From Sweltsa coloradensis (lineage: Eukaryota; Arthropoda; Insecta; Plecoptera; Chloroperlidae): a stretch of 64,000 bases of DNA. The stretch covers positions 372,001-436,000 of the forward strand of contig JAMZAV010000169.1 in NCBI GenBank assembly GCA_024449915.1, in the 5' to 3' direction. The translations under genes were made by a program, and so were the position numbers. Of this stretch, positions 1 to 11,240 are shown one piece after another. The notes under the pieces are model-generated. The model saw only the letters and a program-made list of their open reading frames with translations. It had not been told where the DNA came from and did not search any database. Every line of letters starts with the position of its first letter. The stretch's first letter is position 1.

Positions 1-127
1 TTTTAACCTAATGGCTCAGTAGATGACTGAGTTTTTTTTGAAGATGTAATTTGTTGACAACTTGACATGATGTGAATTTCAAATTTTGTGAAACAAAGCT
101 CTTAACTTTAAAAAAAAAATGTAAAAA

Positions 128-155
128 CGGAAACCGATATAGCGAATATCGGTTT
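128..155. repeat. Short perfect hairpin
   Basis: AAACCGATAT and ATATCGGTTT are exact reverse complements separated by a short AGCGA-type loop. This is a direct observation. No terminator or RNA function is claimed, and short hairpins are common in AT-rich DNA. Confidence 0.4.
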
Positions 156-782
156 TCATTTGGGTTTTCTGCACGGGGGAAATAGCGTTTTTCGGTTTGT
201 GATCCGCTTTGGAGCTACACGCCCCAACCACACATGAGCTTCCACGGACCGCCGAACACTTTCTGTGGTGCAACCATTCCAATCCTCATCTCAGTTAGCC
301 TATAAAATCACACTAATTTTCCGTTTGGAAACAAAAACTAACATCCGTTTTTAAATTTATTTTCGCCACTTTTTTGTTTCCATAGAATCTCTTTTGCGTA
401 TATCTATTCACGCCGTATTTATTTAAACTTAAAACTCCTGAAAAATGTTATATGTATGATTATATATTTTGTAGTTAAACCAATTTCTAAATTTTAACGA
501 TGCAATAAGTTAGATGATCATAAAAATATTGTCCTTTGCTATCAGAATAGTTTATTTGCATTTATATTATTGTGTAATGTAAAAAAGAAACGCAAATGCA
601 CCAAGTATTGATTTGCTTTCCTATCAACATTCAATGGGTTTAGGTTTCAACTATTTTGTTTTTTTAATATTTTTTTGTATCACCATTGCTGTGGGCGTGG
701 TAAAATTATTGCTGAACAAGAGCCATTACTACTCTTCGACTGATGAAATAAGTAATAGCACACATACTAATGGAAGTTTAAG

Positions 783-860
783 ATGATTGCTCTATGCTTG
801 GACTCAGTGGGTCGTGGGTTCTATACCCGAACCTCGTCCACACCACAGTCACTGGGCTTC
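783..860 (+). repeat. Degenerate tRNA-like SINE head
   Basis: The stretch holds GTGGGTTC followed by TACCCGAACC, which resembles the T-arm/B-box of a tRNA-derived SINE, with a D-arm-like region upstream. The B-box is degenerate (TTCTA instead of TTCGA). It could be an old SINE or chance similarity. Confidence 0.25.
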
Positions 861-2439
861 AGTCATGTACCTGATACTATTGCATGGCAACGAACGTGGT
901 ACAAAGTCCAACAAACCTTATCTTCGGACTACAATCCAAACGCCCACTTTACCGTAATTGCCTGATAGGGCAATATTAGACCTTCCTTGATGTATGTCAG
1001 ACGCAGAATAACAGGTGAAGAAATGATTAGACGTTCCGTCGATATTATTGGTCGGCTTTACGGATAACAATGTTGCCCGATGAACTTTGTCAAGGCTTAT
1101 CATTAGGCCTACTGAAGTTCGCGTCCGCTCCTTGCAATATCACATTCTATTGCTGTAACTTTGAATAACATATTATATTATTTTAATTTTATAACCTTTT
1201 CAGCATATTCGATAACTTCATACTAGCATTTCTCAGAATGTTTAGTTTACTTTTAGGTTGATGCGGCGAAATTGGAAAATTAATATTTAAACATTTTATC
1301 GTCACATTATTATGGGTATTAAATATTATTTTTGAGAGGTGTATTGAGAGATGTTGGTGTAACTAGCTTGTGAAGGACATGCATGGTGTAGGATTGAAAG
1401 ACGTAATGCAAAATAATCCCAGCGGGGGAGATTTTTTGCATTTGCATTTATATCATATACGTTATTTTATTTATTTGATTTATAACTCTCCGAAAAGAGT
1501 CGGAATTAAATTATTTGTGTGGACTTCGGCAAAGAATACTAAGTCAATAATTCAATAAATAACGTCAGAATTCAAAATAATCAGCATTTTAATCGATATC
1601 AAGACGTGCAAATGGACGTTCAATATTTCACTAAGTGAACAACGTCATAATGACATCATTTATAGCCGTGGTATGTGTATTGAATATTTATAGGAAGTTC
1701 CACAATCAATCAATCAATCAATAATATTTTTTTTCAATAAACTTTTGTGATTTAAACATTTTTGTGGAATTGTCTAAAATAATTGAGCCTACAACTTGAT
1801 CGAGCGTTCGTTCATATCTATGATGACCAATGACGTCATAGAAGCAAAGTTGTGCCTCCTATGAACTCTTATAATTTCCAAGATGTTTAAACAATTGACT
1901 CCATAAACTCCGAGTTTCACATTTCTACCGAATTGCTTTTATCATACAATTTAACATGAGTGATTATGTTATTATTTTGTTAACAATTATATGATTACCG
2001 TCAAAATCAAATTTTTATTACAGCTATTGATCTACACAGATAATGAATTTTCTTCACCCCGGATTTGCGCAAGGCATAATGTGCTATTCAGATTTTAGCA
2101 CAATTAATTTTTTACATAACTTATAACATTAAAAACTAGTTTTTGACATACGAATTGGGTAGATATGCCTTTCCAATTCCTTTGCTAAACGAAAGAACTA
2201 TTTTTCATATTCTGAAACGGCAGCGACGCGGCCAATACGAATAGTTACAATGAGGATAACACCCTGTAGCTTGTGTTGTTATTGCCCATAAAACTATAAA
2301 ACAAACATAGGAAATTACTTGACCCACTATAAAAATTATGATAACTATAGATCAATATTATATTGTACTTTATAGTTATAATAATTGGATTAGGTGCATT
2401 CGCTCCTTATAACCATTCATTAAATTGAACTAATCAAGA

Positions 2440-2650
2440 AGTGATGAAATAATATGATGTTTTAATATAAACAACACATTATCTAATATTTTCTTAAGGC
2501 TAGGGTTTCGGTATAGGTATCAGGGCTATGTATCGGGTGATGTATCAGGGCTACTATTTCAAATCTCGTATAATAATAATATTCAACTCATGAAAAATGA
2601 GAATGATCAACACAGTAATCATTACATCACTTAGTTGATTGCAGCAACAA
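2440..2650 (+). repeat. Diverged interspersed duplicate, copy 1
   Basis: This segment contains GGTATCAGGGCTA, ATGTATCAGGGC, a 'CAACTCATGAAAAATGAGA' block and GTTGATTGCAGCAACAA. The same blocks occur in the same order at 5530-5760 with many substitutions and indels. It is most likely an old, unnamed transposon copy. No coding capacity is visible. Confidence 0.4.
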
Positions 2651-3370
2651 TAGCAACATTATGTTTGATGTCACCATTTCGCTCAATTATAACAAAATTA
2701 TCAGTTGAGACTGAGTGTGTTATGTGGTTTGCATGGATAGTTATTGGAAAGAACATCGTTCGTCGGACCGGAAGTAAAGGGGATGAACCCCCAGTCAGAG
2801 AAAACACTTTCGACAACACCATCTGCAAAAACAACAACAATAACACACAATTATTATAACTGAAAATCATAAATTTAGCTGGACATTTCTTTGTGTTCGA
2901 CTTAGAATCTTTATACGGATAATTTTTCAATATGAATGTAACTTATACGACTTAAATTTGAAATTTTTGTTAAATTATTTTCTGTGTCTTAGTCTTCCAT
3001 TGTTGTCAGGCAAGTGCAGATATTGAGCTATCGTATTTTTATATTTTTTATCGACCATTTATAATACCTTAATTCAGTCCATTCTTTTTTTGTAGTAACT
3101 TTGTCAAAAATATCTTTGTAATATTTGCTCACATTTGTTTGTTGTGTATGTCATATGTTCGTTCGCTTAATAAAATAACAGTAATGCCATTTATTATTTA
3201 AGGTTATGAAAATATCAAGTGTTGTTAAAATTGCGAGGCATATCTAAACTAAAAAAACAATAAATTATCTGAATAACACTTAAATTATATATTATTATTA
3301 AAGTAATAATTTAACTTTCAGATATGTTCGAACAATCATAAATCTTGTTGTGTGTGTGTGATGATTTCAG

Positions 3371-3529
3371 TTCCCGCCGAAGCAGCGCCGACCGGGACGA
3401 GCCAGTCTTCTGCCTGGGACGTTGAGGCCCTGGCTGCCGCCGGAGTGCTTCAACCCCTCACGGCTCACAGCACCGACCTACCTGCCTGCATAGATCATAT
3501 CACTCTTCAAGACTTGAGCTGCAATTATG
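3371..3529 (+). CDS. Exon candidate 1 of an unidentified gene (internal exon, 53 codons)
   Basis: A GC-rich island in AT-rich DNA, bounded by a TG-rich tract ending TTTCAG at 3370 and a GTAATT donor at 3530. Of the three forward frames only one is open. It starts with two bases completing a codon and ends with one leftover G. The encoded peptide is rich in Ala, Ser and Thr at first (PAEAAPTGTSQSS), then reads WDVEALAAAGVLQPLT and LPACIDHITLQDLSCNY. No domain was recognised and there is no signal peptide. The exit phase fits exon candidate 2 at 6172 exactly, joining as a GCC Ala codon. No initiator Met is visible, so earlier exons probably lie outside the window or were missed. The splice borders and open frame are seen; that it is expressed is inference. 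Confidence 0.5.
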
Positions 3530-4378
3530 GTAATTATATATGCCAATTATCCTACATTATTCAACAAGACTCACTTAAAACTCTTTGCGCTCTCTGAAAG
3601 TAAAATGTAAAGTAATCACATTGCAATAAGTATGCCTTCGTTTTACCTTTTTCCAATATTGTAATAATAACGCAGTCATTACCCACGGACTATTATATTC
3701 TACGTTTATCAATTCTGATATCCATTTTCTTTTCTTTGAACAATTACATTCTTATCAATCAAATCAAATTAAATCATCAGCATCAAATTATTCCCTTGAT
3801 AACAATCGAAAAGTATTTTTTTTTTTAGTTCTCAGTGTGTGCAGTACCTACTATATCACGTAATATTTGGTATATTGTTGATTGTTCGTGGGTTGCTGAA
3901 AAATAGTTATAGTTACAAGTTCCACTTCGTGGACATTTTTTCGGAAAGGTGATTGGATTGGTCTTCTCAAAAACCAGTACTTTCATCAACTAGGAGAATA
4001 AGTCGAGTTGTCTACCTTCATCAGAGGTGGGCACAGCTTTGTATAAGTATGAGTAAAACTGTCATGCTAATATTTACATTGGGTATTATTTTGGGAGGTT
4101 CTGACCATGTAAAGATGATACTTATTGTATAGCTTACAGAAGTAATATGAAATTATTGGCAAACTGCTTAAATTGCGTTACATTTTTATTTAAACTGATA
4201 AAAATAATGTTTTCGAGTACTAAACACAAAATATTGAAAGAACAATACCTAAGAGAAATGTATTTCTAAAACTTAATATTTATTGGTAGGCTTTCTGTGC
4301 AAATAACTGTTAGAAATTCTATGTATCGATATACTAACTATAAATGTATGCACACACAAGCACAATACTTAATACCTA

Positions 4379-4928
4379 TTTAAGGGCATCCGTATGTGAT
4401 AATATGGCTAAATCTGACTTTTTCATTTGAATGGTTGAGTGAGTTCCTTGAAGTTTCAAGATTATGTAGGTAGTAGTACTTATTTATAAAAGTATTTATT
4501 TGCGAATGTTGGTGCTATATAATTTGTAGAAAGAAACTAATTTTATGTTAGGGGTAGGGTATGTACAAATCATTTTTTGCCATACAAGCCTTTAGCAGCC
4601 TTTTTAGTCTTTAAGAAAACAAAGAATAAACAATTTTATAAATTTTTGAGAATTTTTTTTATCGATTTGAAAATTTTCCCGGAAATTTTTAATAAAAAAC
4701 ATTTTCATGAAAATTCCCATCTCTAGGGTAGGCCCACATTGACTTTTTTTACAAACCATAACGAACTGCAATTATCTCAGAACTTATGTTTTCTCTATTC
4801 AATGTACATTTACTCAAGATTGGCTTGATAGAAAGTTTTGAAAATTTCAGGGCATATTCTTGAGAAAAGTTACATCAAAGTTGATTAATTTAACATGGCT
4901 AGTATAGCCACATACGGGTGCCCTTTAA
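4379..4928. mobile_element. Non-autonomous TIR element (MITE-like) with TTTAA flank
   Basis: The left end reads GGGCATCCGTATGTG from 4384. The right end, read on the opposite strand from 4923, starts GGGCACCCGTATGTG: 14 of 15 bases match, with weaker similarity inside (TATGGCTA against TACTAGCCA). Both ends are directly flanked by TTTAA (4379-4383 and 4924-4928), consistent with a target-site duplication. The 540-bp interior has no ORF of note and includes T-rich tracts near 4640-4700. The TIR and flank are seen in the sequence; the superfamily cannot be assigned. A TTAA-type target would suggest a piggyBac-like relative. Confidence 0.55.
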
Positions 4929-5529
4929 GTGTAGATTTTACAATAAATTGTAATATAACCATTCATGATTGTCTCGTAGCGTGCTGTAAGTAGAAAACTC
5001 CACTTTACTCTACATAAAGCGAGGCATCGGGAGCCCAGTTGTACAAATATGATATCAATTGATATGAGCTTACATATGAAAATCAAAACAAAAACTAAAA
5101 AGTCATTTCGGTCGAGGGGCATAAAATTGAAAATGTTTTGGCATGGTATATTATTATTTATTTGTGCAAATAGTATGTATAATGTTTGTCCAAATTTTAA
5201 AAAAATTACAACGTTATACTATAACTAATAACAAATCATTTGTACCCACCGTTCATTACTAAGTTGGTATTTAGGCGGGTGCAACGCTTATAAAAGCAGC
5301 CAGTAATAATTGTATGATGATTATTATTATTATAACAAAATATTAAATAATATTAAAAATAATTATTATCTAGACCTTAATTGAGTTTGTGTAGTTGAAG
5401 AACGCCACTTTCATTTTGGGAGTATAGACGGTTGAAACAAACATTTTATTTGTATTAAAACGTGGAATATACAAATAACATAAAACAAGCAATAAAATAT
5501 AAGTGATAACTGATGACAATAACAATTCA

Positions 5530-5760
5530 ACAGTGATTAAAATAATAATATATTATAATAATGTTTATGATAATTATAAAACAAATTGTGTGCATCATGG
5601 CGAGGTATCAGGCTAGGTATCAGTCATGAATCAGGGCAAAGTATCATGGTGAGGGTCAGCATCATACTATTCAACATGAGAGATGAGAGTGGTCAACACA
5701 GAAATTATTATACTATCATTTAGTTAATTGCAGCAACGACCCTCTATTAACTAACTTAGC
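5530..5760 (+). repeat. Diverged interspersed duplicate, copy 2
   Basis: This is the partner of the segment at 2440-2650. It shares GGTATCAGGCTAGGTATCAG, ATGAGAGTGGTCAACACAG and TTAGTTAATTGCAGCAACGA with that copy in the same order. Divergence is high, so the duplication is old. Confidence 0.4.
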
Positions 5761-6171
5761 CTCCTATAATAACAAGAAAAATAATATTTTAGTAATATAT
5801 CGACCGTCTATTAGCAAATGTATTCATAACATTATCATTATTTCCTATTTCTAAGGATAATAATATTTTATATCGACCCCCTATTATTCCTGACATTATG
5901 GCTGTCTCTTGTTCATATTACCAAGCATAATATTTTCCCCTTTTCCCAACTCAACGCAAACATCCACGTTGCTTGTTTATAACCTACAATTTAACCTCAT
6001 CATTTTTCACACTCTAATTTTCCATAACTCGTATTTATTCTGCACGAAGAAAAAATCCCCATTTGTTAATTTTCGTCATTTTAAAATATTTTTTCTTTTA
6101 ATATCAATGTTGCGTTTTTATTCGTCATGGAAATAAATGATATGCAATGAATCTTGTGTTATTTGCTTCAG

Positions 6172-6219
6172 CCGTAAGATTACTGGATACGCTTCGTGCA
6201 AAAGGATTGCAGCAAAGCG
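6172..6219 (+). CDS. Exon candidate 2 of the unidentified gene (48 nt)
   Basis: It follows a good acceptor (TTATTTGCTTCAG, ending 6171) and precedes a GTATGC donor at 6220. With the one-base carry-over from exon candidate 1 it reads A-VRLLDTLRAKGLQQS with no stop and again leaves one base. The 48-nt length preserves phase. The peptide looks helical and basic/leucine-rich; no family was recognised. Because the exon is short, the case rests on the splice borders and on phase agreement with both neighbours. Confidence 0.45.
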
Positions 6220-7371
6220 GTATGCCTACGTGTTTAGCTTGGAACAAAATCTTTTCACTTCTTCTGGATCCTAACATTTACACAATGAAATTTATGATGT
6301 AATCAAAGACATTATAACTCTTCTGTTTTATTCATATAAACTAATGGGAGAGTAGATTGTGTTATGAAACCTTATCGTACAGGAGAAGGATTAAGGAGAC
6401 ATCATCTGTAAATATACACATATTCACGTCAATACGCCTATTATTATCATTATGAGACAACTCAAAATCAAAACACATCGAACGTGTCAGTAAGATTTCA
6501 ACACAAAGCGTTTCGACATATAAGTAGACCTATTATGGTTAACATCTTAAGTATTAGGCCCTCCTTGATCTTGAACAAGTAGCCATTCGTAAATATCCAT
6601 GATTATGATTTAGTTAACATACTGCGCTAGTTGAGGAATCGGAGGAGGCTCATTTCCATAATGCCAGGCGTGTCATAGGTAGCTGGCTGGAAAGAAGTCT
6701 TTATGCATATTTTCCTTTCGTAATACTTTTTGTTTGCTAAATATAACATTAATCCTTTAGGTCCCAGCTGCCATCAAGCTATGCGACAAATGAGCGGAGG
6801 GGTTTCCCAAAAATATTATTGCGGTCTTTTTATGGAATATAAATGTGGATACATTAATATAAACTAGCCAAAAAATAATATTACAACTTTCGTCTGCTCG
6901 CAGAATTATAATACATCGTTCAAGATGGATACAAAATTTAACATTGTTAGTGCAAAAAAATCTGCTATATCGTAGCATGCCTATTACTCATGTAACTATA
7001 CGACGACGAAAAAAAGTCGTCACATAGTTGAGTTGATATTTATTTACGCCTTTATATTTATGTTTGTTTTTACTGCATACAGAGCAGAGAACGTGGCAGA
7101 ACTAACGCAGAGAAAACAAATATTTTATAACAATCATTAGGGAAAAGGGGATACAAATACAATAAAAGAAAGGACAGGCAATAAATATAAATCATTAAAA
7201 CTACAAGTTACAGTAACGCGAATATTGATATCGTTATAATTTTTCAAGAACAAATTTCATCTAAACAAAAAATGGTTGACAATTAATCAAACTTAATGAG
7301 CATTTTTGACGGAAAGTTTGTTTCATATATCGCAGTTTTTTCATCCAATCTTAACTTTCTCCCCTATGCAG
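6220..7371 (+). other. Putative intron 2
   Basis: AT-rich DNA between exon candidates 2 and 3. I see no coding signal, RNA gene or clear repeat boundary in it. Confidence 0.35.
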
Positions 7372-7423
7372 CTAGCCTTATAAAGCATGCTCATCTACCC
7401 TCGAAGACCCACGTGCTTTCCAG
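7372..7423 (+). CDS. Exon candidate 3 of the unidentified gene (52 nt)
   Basis: The acceptor is pyrimidine-rich (TTTCTCCCCTATGCAG, ending 7371) and the donor is CAG|GTTTGC at 7424. Entering with one base from exon 2 it reads A-SLIKHAHLPSKTHVLS, open throughout, and leaves AG. The 52-nt length shifts phase by one, which is what exon candidate 4 requires; together they form an AGC Ser codon at the junction. No domain was recognised. Confidence 0.45.
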
Positions 7424-8129
7424 GTTTGCCAGGATCTAAGTGATTCATATTGCTGATTGGAAATCAATTAATTGCTGTATGTGTTTAATAATTGGCATTG
7501 TTCACAGACTAATAACGTACATATTTGCAAGGGACACAGCAAAAACAAATTGCATTTCATCAAGTTTTACTGAAATCCAATAAGTCTCAGTGGAAAGGGG
7601 TTGTCACAACATAACGTTTGCCAAAATGTTTAATCAAAACGGTTCCAACTTACTCAATCATGTTATTTTTTTTTATGAAGTTGATGAGTAAGGTTTATTC
7701 CTGTCTTTAGATTTTAGAATTATTGCTCCCTATCGAGCGTACGCCATGAGATTTATCTGCTAAGAACATGTGAAATAAATATATTTACCGTCGTCAGTGC
7801 AGTGCAGGTCCAAAACGACTAATTTATTTGAACTCTTTCTCAAATCAAATGAAATTAACTTTTATTTCTTATTTAGTAATATAAGTATGTTCACTTGCAG
7901 GTGGCATTTTAGCCTTTCAAGTCTTGTAAATACATTTTTACACAATAGATTATATAACATAAAGTAATAATCTTAATAATAATACCATATTATTCAATAC
8001 ATACTACAACAATAAAATACAGAGACAAAAATCAATACAGACGCACTTGAGGTATTACTTAAATAATCACAACTGCAGTTTTTGCCTTGTTGACATTCTT
8101 GAGTAGGCGTACTGTGGAGTTCAACATGC

Positions 8130-8403
8130 AAAACAAACTTTAAGAAAATGCAAGTTGTGCAAAACAAGTGCATCCGTATGATTGGGAACATAACCAAATC
8201 TACACGTATATCAGTGATCCACGATATGCTCAAACTCCCTACAATCTTTGGCTTTGTATACAAACTCACGGAAAAATTCTACCAAACTTGCGAAAAAAAA
8301 TACCTCTAACAGTCTAATTCAGTGTCTAGGACAATACACTATTCTTTCACTACCATTTAAGCGATATAAGCACAGACTTCCTAAACATATGCTCATAAAA
8401 TAA
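8130..8403 (+). mobile_element. Frameshifted 3' end of a non-LTR retrotransposon (LINE) ORF2
   Basis: On the plus strand the translation reads CGVQHAKQTLRK, then after a one-base shift MQVVQNKCIRMIGN followed by STRISVIHDMLKLPTI and FVYKLTEKFYQTCEK, then after another shift NSLIQCLGQYTI, SLPFKRYKHRLPKHMLIK and a stop at 8401. The pattern 'LQ.-QNK..R.I....-..T......L..PTI' followed by a short basic C-terminus is typical of the end of the reverse transcriptase of Jockey/CR1/RTE-type elements. Only the C-terminal part remains and at least two frameshifts are present, so the copy is dead and 5'-truncated. The AT-rich DNA after the stop, ending near AATAAAGTATATTATTATATT (about 8660-8685), may be its 3' UTR. 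Confidence 0.6.
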
Positions 8404-9339
8404 CTTTCGCCTACTGACATTTTTCTTTATTATTTTATTATTTAATCATACTTGTGCCAATAAGTGCGTCACGCCTGTGGGGATGTTTTTTAATTTTTTT
8501 CCCCCCCAAAATTAACTACCTCAAGTAATTATACATCATGTGTGTTAACCCTACAATCAGGTAGGAAGTTATGAACATCTTCTTTTTGTTTTTTGTTCCA
8601 GGAATTCCTATTTATAAAACTATTATGCTATTACACTATACTATGTAACCCACCATACCTCAATAAAGTATATTATTATATTATTATAGGCGTACTGTAA
8701 AGCAAATAAAACATACACAATTTGTGTTATTAAATTATAACTTTTCTCTCCTTATGCCAAGGTACTTTAGTTTACCTAGTAAATTGTTATAAAGAATGAC
8801 TCCCGTTTGTCAGGGTCCCCGTATGACATGACATGAATTGCCATAAACACAATCACCAATTATAAAATGTCAAATCCTGTATAGATAGATGATAAACAGA
8901 AGTCATATTCATCATTTCGGAATAATAATGTAATCAATAATAACCTAATAATGTTGTTCTAGTAAAAAATACCCTGTATTATTTAATTTATTTAGGCTAT
9001 AGTCTGTTTGCCAGACGCATTGTCACCAATCTAATGGCATAAAACATCAGTCGTGACCGATGTTAAATAAAGCAACGCCCATACGCTAGCCATTACGTTA
9101 AGAAGTGAAATGAGAGGCTATTTTTCTGTAACTCATGAACTTTCCGAAGAGCATTTTTTTTCACTACTTTTTGAAACCGTGTTGCCAGTTTGTTTATGTA
9201 TGCTTGAGATGTGACAACTCTGTGTTATTAATGACTGCCTGATGAGAAAAGTTTTTCGGTTTTCTAACAGATAGTGTTTGAAAGTTTTTACCGAAAGCTG
9301 CTCCTCGTTGTTTGTGTGGTAGGGTGAGGGACGAGTTTC

Positions 9340-9363
9340 GGGGGGGGGGGGGTAAGGGGGGGG
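9340..9363 (+). repeat. Poly-G tract
   Basis: Thirteen consecutive G are followed by TAA and eight more G. It is one of about nine G/C homopolymers of 11 or more bases in this AT-rich window. Confidence 0.8.
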
Positions 9364-10121
9364 ATTTCTACGTATAGAAATTAACGGACAGGGTTTTCAT
9401 TCAGGAAATAATTCCCCAAGGCTAGGCAAGTGCATTTTAATTAAACATTGACTCATAGTTAAATACGCCAGCCAAGCAGCTAGGTACTATGCCCTGCCCA
9501 TGTTAGGCTAGCACATTGAGAGGCATAACGCACTTATATAAATTATCAATGGCAAAAAATAATTTTAGGGATCTTGATTCCATCCTCTTCTACAGAAGAT
9601 GACTAATAACTTCATAGGAGTAGCTGTTGAAGTTCCACACGAGCGGAGATAATCATTCAACTCAAGAGGGTTTTTACAAATCATAATATTTAATGTATTA
9701 TGAAGATAAAGTGGGCACGAATGCGTACGGTGCGTATAAGAAATTTTGTATGTTTAAAAAATAAAAATATAAGTGAACGGTAATAACGCAATTTAAGATA
9801 CTTTGTATATCTTGACAGCTGATATTGAAGTCGAAGCTCGTTGTTAAAATGTTGTATGATTTGCACCAGACAGGTTACACATACTTGGAACATATGAAGT
9901 GTTTACCATTTGTTATCGACCAGATTAGACCTCGCATTCATGACTCAATGTGTTCAATAATGAATGTTGGGCAGTGGACCTTGTTCCATGGTTCGCATTC
10001 AAGCTATAATAACATCAAGTTACACTCAGACATCCGTTGATACTTGATAATAATAATATAAAACTTATTAAATTGATCTAATTGTTTTTCCAAGAAGATT
10101 ACATATCACTGGAGTTTTCAG

Positions 10122-10193
10122 CACTCTCTTCCAGACCACGGACAGCATCGGACGCGTGGTGACGGTGAAGTTTAATCTGCTATCCTTACCAAG
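10122..10193 (+). CDS. Exon candidate 4 of the unidentified gene (72 nt)
   Basis: The acceptor is GGAGTTTTCAG (ending 10121) and the donor is a near-consensus CAAG|GTAAGG at 10194. Only one frame is open. It takes one base to complete the carry-over from exon 3 (AG+C = Ser) and reads TLFQTTDSIGRVVTVKFNLL followed by SLP, then leaves AG. GC content is clearly above that of its surroundings. The peptide looks like a beta-rich folded segment; I do not recognise the family. This is the strongest of the four exons because of its donor and because the other two frames both contain stops. Confidence 0.55.
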
Positions 10194-10674
10194 GTAAGGC
10201 AGGCAGCTGCAGACATGCATACTATTATATTGTTATCCAAATTAAAGGTGTGAAAAAACACTCAAAGTGAGTGAAAGTCAATGGCTTGCGTCTGCACCAC
10301 TCAGTTAAAGACTGGCAAAGAGTGGCGTAGGTTGAAGTTAAAATTATTAACTTATTGATGTTTTGATTGTTGTGAAAATCCCTAAAATAAAATAGACAAA
10401 GTCGAATTGAATGGTTTTCTACTCCTCTTTTTTAGAGATGTGTAGTAAACAGGTACATGAGAAAATTATTTTTCATTTATTTCCCAGTGATCAAAGTTGC
10501 CCTACTTCACTCTAGAAAGAGTAAGAGCAGTGCCCTTCAAAGGTCATAGTAATATCCATCAAATATATTTGTCACCCGAAAAATAAATTTTCTTCAAAGA
10601 AAACCTCATAAAATCAGCTTTTCAGTGTTGTACATATCTTGCTGTTGATTGCACACTTACAATCAAAATTTCAG

Positions 10675-10724
10675 ACTCGGCCCTTGCGCAGTCACTGAGC
10701 AGCGCGGACACACTCGCCGATACA
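10675..10724 (+). CDS. Possible exon 5 (frame uncertain)
   Basis: A GC-rich island follows a TTACAATCAAAATTTCAG acceptor (ending 10674). A GTAATG donor stands at 10725 and a second possible donor at 10763. Two frames are open. The frame matching the exit phase of exon 4 reads R-LGPCAVTEQRGHTRRY and, if not spliced, runs to a stop at 10772. The other frame reads SALAQSLSSADTLADT, which looks more protein-like but would need an extra exon to correct the phase. The island ends just before a SINE that starts at 10783. Confidence 0.3.
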
Positions 10725-10782
10725 GTAATGCCACAGACACGAAGTGTACTCTATTATGTGTGGTAATGCATTAGTAGTGTGT

Positions 10783-11195
10783 GGCTCGTTGGTCTTGTGG
10801 TAAGCGTACTTGCTTCCAATGCAGAAGATCCTGGGTTCGATTTACGCCAAAGTCAGAAGATTTTTAGCTTCTGATTTGGACTTCAGTCCATCAGTTCTTG
10901 TCAGGAGTTTGTAAACGGTGACTTTGGAGCCGTCCTAGCAACGAAGCACATAATAAATTCAGAGTTGTTCTGAATCGGCCTTGTTGATTCTGGCGTTGAT
11001 CCGTGGTTGTTCGCATTGTCCATACACTGATTGCTATATTTCCTATTTAAAATATCGATCTTTGGTTGGTTATCACTCACTCGTCGATTGCGTCGGGGCC
11101 TACAGGGTTGGCTTGGTCGCTTTGATTTACTGTCCCCCAATGAAAATCAGTTATATAACTGAGTGGGAAAACTCTAAATACAATTTATTTATTAC

Positions 11196-11226
<31 letters not shown>

Positions 11227-11240
11227 TATTTTATTTATTA
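10783..11240 (+). mobile_element. tRNA-derived SINE with (TTTA)n tail
   Basis: The head carries an A-box-like segment (GGCTCGTTGGTCTTGTGGTA), an anticodon-like loop TTCCAAT and a B-box GGGTTCGATTT. A central block GTAAACGGTGACTTTGGAGC and a block near 11085-11110 follow, then the tail AAAATCAGTTATATAACTGA and finally (TTTA)n at about 11190-11235. The central block recurs in the minus-strand SINE at 59400-59575. The tail recurs at 17693-17800, 23700-23790 and 57765-57815, all on the minus strand. Internal pol III promoter boxes are inferred from the tRNA-like motifs. Confidence 0.6.

Larger units (their letters stand above)
1..3370. other. AT-rich non-coding DNA upstream of first exon candidate
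   Basis: No convincing exon was found here on either strand. The stretch is AT-rich and carries a perfect 10-bp hairpin at 128-155, a degenerate tRNA-like head near 783-860, a short (CAAT)n run near 1706-1721, and at 2440-2650 one copy of a segment that recurs at 5530-5760. A short minus-strand open frame at 79-282 contains several cysteines but has no splice or family support. If the exon at 3371 is real, this stretch is intron or 5' flank of that gene. Confidence 0.4.
3530..6171 (+). other. Putative intron 1
   Basis: This is the interval between exon candidates 1 and 2. It is AT-rich and holds a TIR element at 4384-4923, copy 2 of the interspersed duplicate (5530-5760) and small AT-rich repeats around 5780-5890 where 'AATATTTTA..TATCGACC' occurs twice. 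No coding signal was seen. Confidence 0.4.
7424..10121 (+). other. Putative intron 3
   Basis: This interval contains a LINE 3' fragment (8130-8403), a 13-base G run at 9340-9352 followed by eight more G, and otherwise AT-rich DNA. An open stretch near 9825-10040 on the plus strand has ordinary codon content but no good splice border, so I do not call it. Confidence 0.4.

Noticed and set aside
79..282. Minus-strand ORF with spaced cysteines resembling a zinc-binding start
   Set aside because: The Cys spacing does not match a THAP or other zinc-finger pattern I can name, and there is no splice support.
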